Source: Beroe forskalii
Taxonomy: Eukaryota; Ctenophora; Nuda; Beroida; Beroidae
Assembly (NCBI GenBank): GCA_011033025.1
Contig: WFMF01000169.1
Coordinates: 1 to 64,000 of the forward strand
Length of the DNA stretch: 64,000 nucleotides
Direction: 5' to 3'
In this document: one piece after another, positions 1-11,759 of the stretch
Layout: every line of letters begins with the position of its first letter
Position numbering within the stretch: the stretch's first letter is position 1
Translations under genes and position numbers: made by a program
Notes under the pieces: model-generated
Seen by the model: the letters and a program-made list of their open reading frames with translations, nothing else
Databases searched by the model: none
What the model was told of the DNA's origin: nothing

Positions 1-466
1 ACCATTATTCTTATTTAATTTACCAACATATCAAGACCAACTGAAAGGCAGAATTTTCCCCAGCTATTGACAAGGTCAAGACACAGAGTCACTGAGCAAC
101 AGAGTGTCGGTATGCAGTGACGTATTGACAAGCATAGGGTTTGAGCGGGAACTCTCTCTCTCTACAAGCTCATACGTCATTACGTCACTGTGTACTGTGT
201 ACAGTGCTCGTGCCTTGACATTGCCAAGGTGTATATGTATAATGTGTATTGTATTTCACATAATAGACAGTAGATTGTCGTATTATATATTCAGTGCATT
301 TTCTAATAAATTAATTTAATTCAATTATTTATAGATTTAGTTAAGATAAGACGTAGTGATATGAGTATGTTGGTGTGTCAGTTGTATGTTCTAACCAATT
401 AACTTCTCAGAATGTATGACTATGATGAATGATATATTCATTGAAATATCACAAGAACACGACGTT
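1..466. other. AT-rich non-coding stretch, nothing recognised
   Basis: The only ORF here is short and shows no coding character. I see no RNA gene or repeat structure before the transposon that begins near 467. Confidence 0.5.
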
Positions 467-2432
467 TTAAAGGGGTTGGCAACTACAGAAAAAGTACCAT
501 ATTTTATTATCTAATTTACCTATAAATACTGTGGAAAAATGTGTGAAATCCCCATGTTTCAGCCCCTCCAATCGTGAGATATCGCACCTTTATGTTACCG
601 CACGATTGCGTCACAGTGGCAGTTCACCACAACCCAGCGCTAGGATCACTAGGTTAATGTTGTATTTTATTATATTTGAGCATTGAGATGCATATTAGTG
701 CATACTGACGAGGCGAAGCCGAGTTTCATATGAACAATATGCATTGTAATGGCCAATACTAATATTAGTAGGTCAGCAGAAATATAGTAATGCATAAGCA
801 TGTTATAATATGCATGTGAAAAGTGAGGGAACCTACACTATAATTTAGTATAAATTATTGCTCCACCATAACAGAGCGTCGAGTTAGTTTGAGGCCCGAG
901 TTGGTATGGGGGCCAGAGTTTGTGGGTGAGCCCGAGTTGGTTGAGGTGCAAATAATCAAATTATAGTATAGGGTATAGGGGAGCCCAGCTTTGCATGGGT
1001 GATGGGGGAGCCCTGGAAGTTAGTAAGGGGTCCAGCCCAAATTAGTGTGGAGGAGCCTGAATTAGTATGGGGGAGCCCGAATTAGTATGGGGGAGCCCAG
1101 GTTAGTATGGGGGAGCCCGAGTTAATATGGGGGAGACCGAGTTAGTATGGGGGAGCCAAGGTTAGAATGGGGGAACCCAAGTTAGTATGGGGGAGCTCTG
1201 GTTAGTATGGGGGAGCCCGAGTTAGTATTGGGTAGCCCCGGTTGGTAGGGGAGTGTGGGGGAGCCCAAGCTATGGTGAAGCCCAGGATAAGGTGGAGCCT
1301 AGGATAAGGTGGAGTCAGGTATGGTGAAGCCCAAGGTAAGGGCGAGCCTCGTTTGGGTGATCCCATATTTCAGAGTTAGTCCAAAATATCAGTAAGGCCC
1401 AGGATAAAGTGGAGCCTGTTATGGTGAACCCCGGCAATGAGGTGAGTCTGGTAAGGCTGAGCCCTTGTATCGGGGTTATGCCAAAGGCATTGATGGAGCC
1501 CAGAGTTAGGTGGAGCCTCGTATGGTGACGCCTGGCAATGCGGTGAGTCTGGTTAAAGGTGGGCACCGAGTAGAGGTGAGCCCCGGAAAATCAGGTGAGC
1601 CCTAGATTCAGGGGAGTGGTGTATAGGTGAGCCCGTGATTAGAGGTGATCCCATGTGAAGGGGAAGCCTGGGTACGGGTGTCGCTGTTATAGTGTTATGT
1701 GTGATTTCAGGAATAGGGGGAACATTAATGCATCCCCTTATTCCGGGCTCCCATACTTGCCAACCCCATTGTCACTGCATATGACCCGATACATTGTTCT
1801 TTCCTGTATTGTACGGCTTGCTAGATAATTTTCTGACGAGTAAACTGTCTTGAAAGCTGGACAATGGACATGGATCTGTTATATCGCACATGCATTTTTG
1901 ACCCATCATAAATGTCAATTTTTCAAAGCAGGCCTTGGCTTCTTAAATTTAAAACTTCAAAAACCTATTCGTCTTGATTAGCGTATTTTCATGGCTAAGA
2001 AGTGATGAGCAAATATAAAAGGGGTTTCACGCACAGTAAGTAATATGTCTACTCAGATCCCCTAACCACCAGTTATGAATAATATAGATAACGTATGTGT
2101 TATGACTGAAGACTGAGAAAACTTCGACAAACGGAGATGATCCAAACTTCAAGGAATCAAATAAATAAATAAAAAATCTGGTTAAATCGTAAAGGAATTA
2201 GCACCTAAAACACAATACAGCCGTTTTACTAGTAATGTAACGCAGCGCAATAACATGTTACTGCCACAGTGACGTCATCGCGCTAAAATCTTTAAACCGC
2301 AATAACTCGCGAAATAATTAAGATAGAGAGGTGAGATTTTCTCCATTTTTTAACATGCTAGGTGAGAATTGATAAAAACATAATTATTTTCACGTTCCTG
2401 CTAGTCAATTCTATAGTTGCCAACCCCTTTAA
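467..2432. mobile_element. Non-autonomous TIR element with TTAA target duplication (Kolobok/piggyBac-like)
   Basis: The left end AGGGGTTGGCAACTA begins at 471 and is repeated inverted at the right end, finishing at 2428. TTAA flanks both sides (467-470 and 2429-2432), as expected of a TTAA-targeting element. Inside, a diverged second tier of inverted similarity is visible (CACAGTGGCAGT near 612 against its complement near 2262), so the inverted ends are probably about 200 bp in all. No transposase ORF is present, so the copy is non-autonomous. Purine-rich termini with TTAA targets are more typical of Kolobok than piggyBac; the assignment is inference. Confidence 0.6.
880..1680. repeat. GAGCCC-rich minisatellite inside the TTAA element
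   Basis: From about 1050 to 1240 the unit is an almost exact 20-mer (GAGCCCGAGTTAGTATGGGG). On both sides it decays into looser GAGCC-containing repeats. It sits in the interior of the TIR element at 471-2428. Confidence 0.75.
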
Positions 2433-2485
2433 TTGTTACAATTGAAGATGTTCGTAACCACTCTACTCGTCCTATTTCTGATTAA

Positions 2486-2940
2486 ATCTACAGGTAGTGT
2501 GATGTACTGGTGTCAGGGACAGCTACATGGTTTTGACGTACTGGTGTCAGGGACAGCTACAGGTAGTGTGACGTACTAGTGTCAGATACAGCTACGGGTC
2601 GTATGACGAACTGGCGTCAGGGACAGCTACAGGTCGTGTGACATATTGATTACTGGTGTCAGGGACAGCTACAGGTCGTATGACGTACTGGTGTCAGGGA
2701 CAGCTACAGGTAGTGTGACGTACTGGTGTCAGGAACAGCTGCACGTCACAGGACGTACTGGTGTCAGGGACAGCTACAGGTCGTGTTACGTACTGGTGTC
2801 AGGAACAGCTACAGATCGTGTGACGTACTGGTGTCAGGGACAGCTACAAGCTGTGAATAAGACAGAATCGAACACAATTAAACGTACTGATGTTAGGGAC
2901 AGCTGCGGGTTGTGTTACATACTGGTGTCAGAGATGAGAG
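2486..2940. repeat. 35-bp tandem repeat
   Basis: About a dozen imperfect copies of a unit with core ACTGGTGTCAGGGACAGCTA. Because 35 is not a multiple of three, translation cycles through three peptide phrases every three units. The 125-codon ORF across it is a by-product of the repeat and not a gene. Confidence 0.8.
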
Positions 2941-3368
2941 ACCCTAATTCTAACCAGATACTCCATACAGGGTCGGCAGATAAATTTGACACCACCTCTA
3001 TCTCACAGCCTCTCCTCTTATAATTTTGCTATTTACTAGGTTTTGCTCCTGTTCCAACTGCCATAAGGCCAATGATAGGTATCGAAGGATCCAAATATAG
3101 CTAATAACGTTAGCAAATGAAATTAAATCAATGATTTAATCGCCCAAGACTTACATGCATTGAGCAGCTCCTATTTTGAACCTCCTGCACAGTTTCCTGT
3201 TCACTCAGTTGGGTGAACCACGCCTGGGGAGAACTAGGGTCGGGTAGCAACCCCCCTTTTTACTTAAAGTATAATATCATTAAATATTATTATGCGAAAA
3301 TTAGTATAGTCAAGTGCGAACTAGAATTAGCATCTAAGGTATATAACCTACTTCCTGTTAAACTAGGG

Positions 3369-6300
3369 ATGTCAGATAAAAGAGACAGGGAATCTTCATA
3401 CTCAAGTACTAATGGTTGGTACTACATTGATTTTCCTAGTTTATTGCCCACAAACTGATATTGTTGACATTTAAGTTATTTCACCATTTGACAAGCAAAC
3501 CATTGCAGTCACAGCAAGGCATAAGTTTAAAAGTTTACTTAATTCAATTCAAGATTTTATTATGAATATTTTCTAGCACTTCAAATAGGTAAATATTTAC
3601 TTAGAGCTTTAGAGTATCTAAGTATATAATAGAGTATATAATATGTACCAATCAAATAATTGTATCTTTATTTGATTGTAATCCTGTTTCAGATAACAGA
3701 AGCAAAAGAGGGTTCTCTGCTCCTAAATCAGATCACATTAAAGTACGATCATCAAATAGTAGCAGTAGTGGGAACAGATATAGCCCATATGGTAGACCCA
3801 TAAATCACTCAAACAGTCAGTCTATGAGTCCTGATACCAATAAGCAGGAAAATATCCATCATAAATCAGAAAGATTGGTTTCAAGAGCCGATGATGCTTG
3901 CAAAGCTGAAAATGTTTACCATGTCCCAACACAGAAATACAAAGACTTTGAGGTAATTCGAAGAGGGACTCTGCCTTACCAGTTTGATGAAAAGATGTTC
4001 GATTACTTTCTGAGATGAATTCCATTAATGCGATCGAAATTCTAAAAAACAGCAATTCTTCAGGCTAAAAGTACTCCCCCAAAAGTAGCTGAAGATGCAG
4101 CCCCTAAAACGAAGTTAACTGTAGCTTCCGTCTTTAACTGTGACAGCTCTGAGGTTTGTGGATCTAGGTACTTTGTGAGGACTTCATACAATTTCTCATG
4201 CATTTTCATCAGTTTATATCATGAAAAAGCATGGGGAATGCTTGAAAATAATGATAAAATCTAATTCAACTCTCTAAATGTCTATCAAGCCATTCAGTAT
4301 GTTTTGAAACCATTAAGTTTCAAGAAAACTTATGAATGGCATAAAATCCTTTTGATGTGAAAAGATTCCAATATTTGCCAAAAACATTAAACGTTATTAA
4401 TACGTCAAGGTTTTTAAGTTTTTAGGATATTTTTGGGTTAAGGTCCTTAACCCAAAAAATCAAAATAAACCAAAAACAATAATTTTCCGATTCTTGAGCT
4501 TGTTTGTACTTTGTATGTAGTTTTGTACCTCTTGTACCTCTTGTAGGTTCTTGCTGGAAATCCGAGCTAGACCATCTGTTGTAGACCACCTGTGCTCCAG
4601 TCCAGTAGCGAGTTTGAGTTGGGAGAGGTATACCCGGGTACTGGTGGTTGATCTGGATACGTGCTCATGATATGGGATGTTAGTCTCGATTTGAAAGACT
4701 CTATGGACGGAGCACAGGTGACGCTGCAGGGGAGATGTTCCAAAGCTTGGGCCAGTCACTGCGAATGATTTATCAAACAGTGACTTGGCGTAGGATGGGG
4801 CTTTCTTGGGTAGAGGTGGAACAGAGCATCGAGTTCCTAGACGGATGTGTTCGTAGGACTTCAGTTGGAGGTCATTGGGAGCGATACCTTTGAGAATCTT
4901 CCAAACCTGGATGATGATGTATCTTTCTCGGCGTCTCTGGATTGACATGAGATCCTAACTTTTTAGGCGTTCCCAATAACTGAGACCTTGCAGCCGGATA
5001 TTTGACGAGTGAAGGCTCTTTGTGGTGATTCTAGCCTTTGGATATCACTCGTTAGTGTGGGTTCCATACTGGACAAAGTATTCCAGTCTGCTTCGGACAA
5101 TGGACTTGAAGAGGGTGAGCATGGTATTTCGGGATCTGTCTGAAGACACTAAGCACCCAGTTTGCCATTTTGTTGGCCTTTCGACAGCAGTCTTGACCTG
5201 AGTCGACCATTTCAAGTCAGGGGTGAGCATTATGCCAAGGTCTTTAACACTTGGTTTAAGGGGTATTTCTTGACCAGACGTAGTGATGTACTTGGTCCAC
5301 TGGGATGTGAATGGAAGCTGCTGGAGAAGGTGGCTTCTAGGTGTTCTGTAGAAGTATTAGTGCTGTCAAGTATTAGTGCTGCAATCAATGTTTTTAAAGT
5401 CTATAGGTATTATTTAAGTAATTTAAATGTAAATATAGAGTATCTTCAATTTCCTATCCTCTCATCAGCATAAAGACGACACCAGGCATATTCAAGCACC
5501 TACACAATCGATAACTAATGCCCTTTATTAGATCATCAGTATATGAACATAACAACAGCAAATGTAACAATAATATTCGTGATTTTTCATGCCACACCAT
5601 TCTATAATTATCTTGGAGTGCTGATAGCTGTCCCATTAGCAAATACTATATCGAATCACACTACATAACATCGTAACTTGATCAATGAATTTTATTCATC
5701 TCCGTAGATTTAAATCAGCATGATTAGATTTGTAACTGTAGCGATCTACAGGATGAAGAAGAAATACCAATGCAAGCCAGGATGAGAATGAGAAATGTGG
5801 GCAAGTAAGTGCAGCTCTTTGGTTTTCCATCATACAAAAATGCTTTTCTTCTTCATACAAATAATGCTTTTCGTTGTCTTTTGTCATTCCATCCCATTCC
5901 TTGATGTGAAGCATAGTAAAGCATACTTGATTGCAGTCAGTGATTGCACCATAATCTTAAACGCTGTGACATGCTTATGATTAATTGATCATTGCGAATA
6001 TTTAAGTGCCATGCATCTGAAATAGCAATATCCTTACCTGATGATCAATTATGCAGCAAGAGCGATTGCACAGCAGAAAGCCATTTATATTTTAAATGGG
6101 GCAGTGATAGATATTACTCATAAATTTTGAGTTCGTGATTCTGTCATAGTGGATAAACTTGGATAAACTCAGCTTCTGAGAGAATGGTTTTGTGCGTGTC
6201 TAAAGGCCCATTCGGCATTCTTATCGGTCACAATGATGAAATTTACTCTTTGTACGACGCAATGCAAGACGAATGACGAATTTGAAGGTGTCCTGCAATT

Positions 6301-7594
6301 CACGTGCGCGTTCTGATCACGCGCGCGTTCGATCGTGCGCACTCACTTATCTTAAAATTTTTATTACCGACTATGTTTTTGGCCACAACTTGGCTTTTTG
6401 GGGGAAGTTTGACCCTAAAAGTGTGATAACATACTTTGCTTGCCATGCTGATCAGATGATGACGAGGATCAAATAAGGGGGATCATCTCTTCAACACTAC
6501 CCACCATCCTCTTCAATCTTCATCCTAAAATTTAAAGTGGACATCCGCTTTTAAAAAATGGACGTCCACTTTTGAAGGGCAGACGATTTAGGAAATTTTG
6601 ATTGATTTTATCGGTATTTTCACAAGGAATTTCACAGCTTTTTCAAATTTTTCGAGAAGTCCGGGGGAGGGATGAGTTTTCGAATTTCGAAAAAAGGGGA
6701 AAGAGTGGTCTAAAATGGCTGGAATTTTGTGGACGTCCTTCATGTTTGGCCCCCTATCATGATGGCCTTTTCCCAGAGTTTATGAACATGTTACAAAACT
6801 AATGTAATCAATAAATAAGACACATTTATTTATTTGATATTTTCCATTTGTATGAAATTAATATGACCTTTTTGTACCAAATTATTTCCAATGGAAAGGT
6901 CACTTGCATCTACTGGAGGTACAAGGTGCCATGAATTAAGTTTGGTGAAAGGGCGACAGCTAGGCAATCTGCAGATATTTTATCTGGATTAACATGGTAT
7001 GATATATCGAAATTGAATTGAAATCATGCCCCATTCACAATGGAGTCATGAAATTTATTCGGATTTGGCTCATCCGAATAAATTTGGTGTATAAAATTAA
7101 TGAGCGATGAGCCGATGAATTTCGTGTTGTACTGTATGGAATATTTTGTAGTTGATTTAAAAGTGAAATTTGTTATATCAGTCATATCGATTTTATCAAC
7201 AAAATTACTTCGTTTATTTATAGACCATCAAACTTTATCTGTTCAACGTGGATTGCAGATTTTTAGGCATTTAGCCAAAATTGCTTAAAAACTTTTCCAA
7301 TTTCACGAGCCTCCTGTGCTTGTAGTTTTTCCGATATATGAAGGATTCACTTTGAATCCAATCATACGGGCTACTTTGCATATTTCAATGTGGTTGTTCA
7401 GCATTGTAGGTAACAAGTAACAACAATATTTCAGGAATACTCCAACATCCTCTGGTCCGAATAGCTTTGGTAAAACGAAGAGGGGATTTACAGATACTGT
7501 GAAGATGTGGGAGAAGGATCCTGTCAAAGTTGCTCAATTTATCGTGGAAAAACGAAAAGAAGGCGACGCACCCACTGAACCGAAAAAGATCTGA
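3369..7594 (+). CDS. PCNP: PCNP, PEST proteolytic signal-containing nuclear protein (5 exons)
   Basis: Exons: 3369-3414, 3693-3952, 4064-4153, 5752-5804 and 7435-7594 (TGA at 7592). Phases join exactly (1, 0, 0, 2) and all junctions are GT/AG, giving about 202 aa against about 178 in vertebrates. Recognition rests on the C-terminal half: APKTKLTVASVFN followed by acidic residues, then MRMRNVGKNTPTSSGPNSF, then a Lys/Glu-rich tail. This matches the conserved C-terminal block of PCNP, a small nuclear PEST protein linked in vertebrates to cell-cycle control and UHRF ubiquitin ligases. The Ser/Lys/Arg-rich N-terminal half (exon 2) is low-complexity and not conserved, as usual for the family. Intron 3 (4154-5751) carries a decayed LINE. 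An upstream in-frame ATG at 3213 exists but would add unrelated sequence. The identity is solid; the N-terminal exons are less certain. Confidence 0.82.
4480..5350 (-). mobile_element. Fragment of a non-LTR retrotransposon (RT C-terminal region), degenerate
   Basis: Read on the minus strand from about 5345 to 4480, broken frames give reverse-transcriptase C-terminal phrases in order: KDLGIMLTPDLKWSTQV, then TLFKSIVRSRLEYFVQYGTH, then SIQRRRERYIIIQVWKILKG. These are typical of CR1/L2/Jockey-type LINEs downstream of the catalytic YADD. Stops and frameshifts separate the pieces, so it is dead. It lies antisense in intron 3 of PCNP. Confidence 0.75.
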
Positions 7595-8463
7595 ATATGT
7601 CGCAACACTTCACTGTGGACATATATCAGTATGTTGCCTCCATGTAATATAAGGTTAGAGAGCGATGATTCCCAGACTATTTAAACTGAAAAGTCATTCA
7701 AACTTTCAATTTCATAGAACTTGGAACTCCCTCTGAGTTTTTTGTAGTTGGGATCTCGCAGGTTTAAATGAGAAACTGTCTGTAGCTTCTGCAATCGTCT
7801 AGCTTAACAACCGGCCCTTTGGCCAAATGTTTGTTCATAAAGGACGTTTTCCTAGGAGGGGGTCAGGGTGTTGTCAATACGGACCTTAGGGGTGGGTGTA
7901 TACGGACCAATTGTGGGCGTCAGAATTACCTGAATCTCTTTTTCCATAGGATGCCTGGTGTCAGTCACAAATGAGATGCCATTTAACTTTCGGGTGATTT
8001 TTCAAATTTTGTGTATCAATTCAATGATCAAATCTTTTGAAAACTATTCATGGTATTTGACGGGGGTTTATCGAACAGGGGTGAGGTACCCATAACCCAA
8101 AGTTCCAAAACAGATAGCAATTTTTGGAAATCCGAGGGCAGGCTTTCTATAACATTGCCAGGAAAATAAATTTTATTTGGTTGCGTGCATTAGGTGTAAA
8201 TGAACGTCTGACAAATTCTCTAAACTAAAACACAGGAGTTGAAATTATTGGGGAGGATTTTGACCCACTACGAGTAGTCGCAAGTCGTAGACCCACTATG
8301 AAGCTATGAATTATGATAATCCGTATCCGTAATTGACCCCCCCCCCCCTTCGGTTGATTACATTATATTTCAAGAAGCATTGTGATTTAAATCTTTCCCA
8401 ATGACAAAGGCGTTACATTTATGGGTGACTAAAAAACGTCTGCAATTTATTTCAATTATAATA
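7595..8463. other. Downstream of PCNP, no gene recognised
   Basis: No coding exon or structured repeat is evident. A CCGGCCCTTTGG motif near 7812 resembles the interior of the TIR element at 31993-32383. Confidence 0.4.
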
Positions 8464-8895
8464 AGGGATCGTTCACATATAACGTAATCTGTTGTTGACC
8501 ATGTTCGATCCCTCCCTCCTCCTCGTAATCAAACGTAATCAAAGTCCAACCCCCCTCTTGAGGTAATCATGGTTTACCCTTCCCCTCCCCCCCCCCTACT
8601 TGAGTAGAAACTGAAGAAAACGGACAGATTTAATACTTGAATATTGCTTATGTTTCAATTTTGGAAAACTCAGATGAAAATATTGAGGAAAGTTTTGAAA
8701 AATTTTGGTGACAAATGTTGATATTGAGTCGGTTTTCTGTCAAAAAATACCGAAAATTTCAAAGTCAAACATTGTGACGAAAATTGGATATTTTGATTAC
8801 GTAATCAAGTTCAACCACCGAAACCCTCTCCCCTCCCCGTAATCATTTGAAAACACCCCCTTCCCTAGATGATTGCATAATATGTGAGCGATCCC
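8464..8895. mobile_element. MITE with AGGGATCGTTCACAT ends
   Basis: The left end AGGGATCGTTCACATAT is mirrored by ATATGTGAGCGATCCCT at the right end. The interior has C-rich patches and several GTAATC motifs. Shorter relatives with the same ends lie at 36872-37040 and 48099-48272, and diverged copies at 35450-35615 and 44740-44888. Confidence 0.7.
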
Positions 8896-8911
8896 TCATA
8901 TAACTATTATC

Positions 8912-9272
8912 TTAGGGGCTCATCACTTGGGTATGTATGTATGTTTTGGAAATGATGAGGTAGTATGTATGTAGGTTTGCAAAATGATGAGCTCATCACT
9001 TAGAGGCGAAATTTTGACATCAACCATTCGAGGGAAAATTGGACCAAGGTTGTACCTAAATTACAATTTAGATGATCTAACTTAAATTGCAGTAGTGACG
9101 TCACTTTAGCCTTTCATATTGAATGAGTGACGTAACATAAATCTTGAAATGATGAGATGAGGTTGGGGTATGTATGTATCTTTCCCAAAAGATGAGGTAT
9201 TGATGAGGTAGTATGTATGTATGTTCAAAAAAGGCCGATTTTTGATGAGCTCATTTCTGGATGGCCCCTTAT
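8912..9272. mobile_element. Small repeat element rich in GATGAG and GTATGTATGT
   Basis: The left end (AGGGGCTCATCA) and right end (GATGAGCTCATT...GGCCCCTTATAA) are partly inverted to each other. The interior repeats GATGAGGTAGTATGTATGTA at least three times. It is a likely non-autonomous element with imprecise ends. Confidence 0.45.
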
Positions 9273-9337
9273 AAATAGTTGGTATGTTTTGACAATCTTT
9301 GACATTGACCTATTACAAAAATTATATGAAGGTGACA

Positions 9338-9516
9338 CTATCTATAATTGCCCATATGTGTGAACATGCATCGATCGATGAAGGGATTGATAATCATAAT
9401 GACGCGCATTTTACAGTGCGTGCAACTTACTTTTCATGGAATTTCTACTTCTATCGAAAGTCCAATAATCGCGTTTTTATCGATCGATCCATGTGCACAC
9501 ATGGGTTATAGACTTG
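9338..9516. mobile_element. Foldback element, about 40-bp inverted ends
   Basis: Left arm CCATATGTGTGAACATGCAT plus CGATCGAT at about 9351 pairs with ATCGATCGATCCATGTGCAC plus ACATGGG ending near 9507. The interior is non-coding. A diverged relative lies at 9787-9957. Confidence 0.65.
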
Positions 9517-9655
9517 ATCAATTGACATTTTCTTTTTATATTTTCATTGACAATTTCATGGACAAACAAACATCTGATAGTTTTCACGGAATTGTAGATT
9601 TGAAATTTATCAATTTATTGTTATGTTGAGCTAAGATTATTTATTTATCTAACTG

Positions 9656-9750
9656 TTATGCTTTTTGCTGCGCGTAAAAAAGTGTGGTAATGCGCAAATG
9701 TATTTTCCATTTAATCGAAAAGTGCATCTGTGCGCTGCAAAAAGCACAAC
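9656..9750. repeat. Palindromic repeat, TGCTTTTTGC ends
   Basis: GTTATGCTTTTTGCTGCGCG at the left pairs with TGCGCTGCAAAAAGCACAAC at the right across a loop of about 50 bases, so the sequence can fold into a single stem. Confidence 0.6.
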
Positions 9751-9786
9751 ACGTGTTGTGACGATGATAAACTATACGGTTTGTCG

Positions 9787-9957
9787 ATACTAACGCATAT
9801 GTGTGCAGATCTCTCGATTGACAGAGGCCTCGATAAAGACGCGCGGATTTCCTCTGCGCGCTTCAACTCTCTTTATAAATTCCGTCAAAAGCACACAATT
9901 TTTGCGCGTCTCTATCGAGCCCTTCTTAAATCCAGCGGTCTGCACAAATATGGGTAA
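9787..9957. mobile_element. Foldback element related to 9338-9516
   Basis: The left arm from about 9792 (CGCATATGTGTGCAGATCTC) and the right arm (GGTCTGCACAAATATGGGT, ending about 9955) are inverted copies over roughly 44 bp with mismatches. CATATGTGTG near the end is shared with the element at 9338. No ORF of its own. Confidence 0.6.
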
Positions 9958-10106
9958 AAGCAGAAAGGCAGGAACCACCCGAATTCACAAAATTTTCGTT
10001 AAGCCTCGAACCAAAATTGACGCGTTTAGATCTGTGACGTCACTCAGCCCCGTTTACATGGGAGACATACCGAAACAGTTGCGGTTTGACGATGTCAGAC
10101 AATTTT

Positions 10107-10182
10107 GTCTGACGTCGTCAGACCCATTATTTGAAATTCAATATTTCGCGCTCGTGAGGGGGTCAGGCAACGCCTGACAAAG
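10107..10182. mobile_element. Very short TIR element, TTGTCTGACG...CGCCTGACAA
   Basis: About 75 bp with inverted ends of roughly 20 bp. The right half (GTGAGGGGGTCAGGCAACGC) closely resembles the right half of the 50-bp insertion at 44690-44739, so the two look like one family. Confidence 0.5.
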
Positions 10183-10312
10183 ACAATTAGAACGCACATC
10201 TCAAAAAACTAGAGATCTGGTTACTTGCTGCAATGTGCAAGTAACCAGTAATACGGTATGTGTCCCATATAACTCTGGCTGAGTGACGTCACCGACCTAA
10301 ATGTCAATTTTT

Positions 10313-10415
10313 CTGTATCCTAAACCTAACCATGACCCTAACCAAAACCCTAACCTTAATCCTAACACTAACCCTAATAAATCCTGACCCTAATCGTGAC
10401 CCTAATCCTAGTCCT
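10313..10415. repeat. Degenerate interstitial telomere-like repeat
   Basis: A run of CCCTAA, CCTAAC and CCCTAAT variants covers about 100 bp, equal to decayed TTAGGG on the opposite strand. The surrounding sequence is ordinary, so this is an interstitial tract and not a chromosome end. Confidence 0.6.
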
Positions 10416-10539
10416 TAAAGCGCTAGGTGCGCTTAACTATATTTTTCTGACTGACGTCATTATCATAGATAATGAAGAGCCAGGAGTTATATGGGACACT
10501 AGTCAGTAATACTTGCATAATCAACAGTAATGACCTGAA

Positions 10540-10665
10540 TACCGCTGTCCTTGAATATTTGATTATCCAACTGGAGACAGTCTTCTTTTACAATCAAAAC
10601 AGTTTTTGAGGGCTTAGGGTAGCATCCATATTGAGGCTGGGAGGCCCTCTAACACACACGAAGTC
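10540..10665 (-). mobile_element. Small RT fragment of the 33-47 kb retrotransposon family
   Basis: On the minus strand it encodes YGCYPKPSKTVLIVKEDCLQ followed by NQIFKDSGIQV. This matches the segment of the 32.9-34.9 kb element that reads HP(stop)PSKTVLNVKKD and then QIFKGSGIQV. Upstream stops show it is a relic. Confidence 0.65.
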
Positions 10666-11196
10666 TCACCTATTAATTGATTCAATTGAATTTGACTGAC
10701 CTCTGCCACTGTTTTATGAAAGCGATCCATCTGGAATATCATCCATTATTCAATCCAATGTCTTATCTATAAAGGTGTATGGGTATACTACAAACATAAC
10801 AAAATACTGTACATCGATTTTCTAATTCAAGGATTGACATAGGAGGCGGAAGAGACTAAACTGTGAATCATCAGCGGTTACCCTACAGTTGTAAGGTCTC
10901 CCTGCCATCTGCGATGTAGGTGTCCCATCAGCAGGTGTCCATCCTGAGATCTTGAATTTGAAGTGATGAAAAAAAAGAAATTTTCAAAAAATAAAGCAAA
11001 GCATTTAACATAAGTAGAGTAATAGAAAGGACTCTCAGAGAAATGATTATAAGCTGCATGTGCACAAAAAGTGATTCATAGCAACAGCACCAATAAGTAC
11101 TTTTTGCCTGCATATTTTTTTGATAATTTCATGGCCATCTTGGCAAGGTAAATTTTAATTGTGTGTGCCTGCACAATCGGAGGTGGTTTCATCATT
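10666..11196. other. No gene recognised
   Basis: AT-rich sequence with short ORFs only; no recognisable repeat structure. Confidence 0.4.
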
Positions 11197-11326
11197 CTGC
11201 ATCGATCAAATGAACTGATCAAATGAAAAAACATGCACAATACACTTTTACAATGATGTCCACTCAAAAGAGCAAGCACAAGCGATTGTGTGCATTTTTT
11301 CATTTGATCAGTTCATTTGATCGATG
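11197..11326. repeat. Long perfect-type hairpin (about 42-bp arms)
   Basis: CATCGATCAAATGAACTGAT and its continuation through AAATGAAAAAACATGCACAAT is repeated almost exactly inverted, ending GATCGATG near 11325. The loop is about 45 bases. This is a foldback transposon or MITE; weaker inverted similarity (CCTGCAC) extends outward on both sides. Confidence 0.75.
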
Positions 11327-11759
11327 TGGAATGGTGCAGGTGTGGGACATTTTTCACCTGCACTCTCTCCGAATAATAAGTATGATTATTATGAATTCCA
11401 GAGAAAACTATCCAGAAAATAAGGCTGGATAGCAAAGTTATCATAAACTTGTGAGCATTTTGTGTTTGTTTCTTTTTGCATTAAAACTGTGTGATATTAT
11501 AACACGTTTTGTGCCTAGCAATACATTGCACCAGGCACCTGTGATAAGAAGTTTTGCCTATAGCCCTTATTCAACAGGCCCTTTAGTACTTAAGGACAAA
11601 ATGCACTATGGATTTTATTTAATACAACAAAATTTTGGTGGATGCTAGAAATTTTGGTGTGAAGAGCTGGTTAAATGATTAAGGTATAATGCAATTTTCG
11701 ATTTGTGCTGGAAAATTATGGGCAGATACAGAGGTAAGGTATAACCAATTGATCAGATC

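Noticed and set aside
2646-3023. 125-aa ORF with repeated VRDSYRS and VLVSGTAT phrases
   Set aside because: It follows the 35-bp tandem repeat, cycling every three units; there is no independent coding signal.
6290-6345. GCGCGCG-rich patch as a CpG-island promoter
   Set aside because: It is only about 50 bases long and inside the last PCNP intron; there is no gene start nearby.
10313-10415. Possible chromosome end
   Set aside because: Telomere-like repeats are degenerate and flanked by unique sequence and retroelement remnants on both sides.
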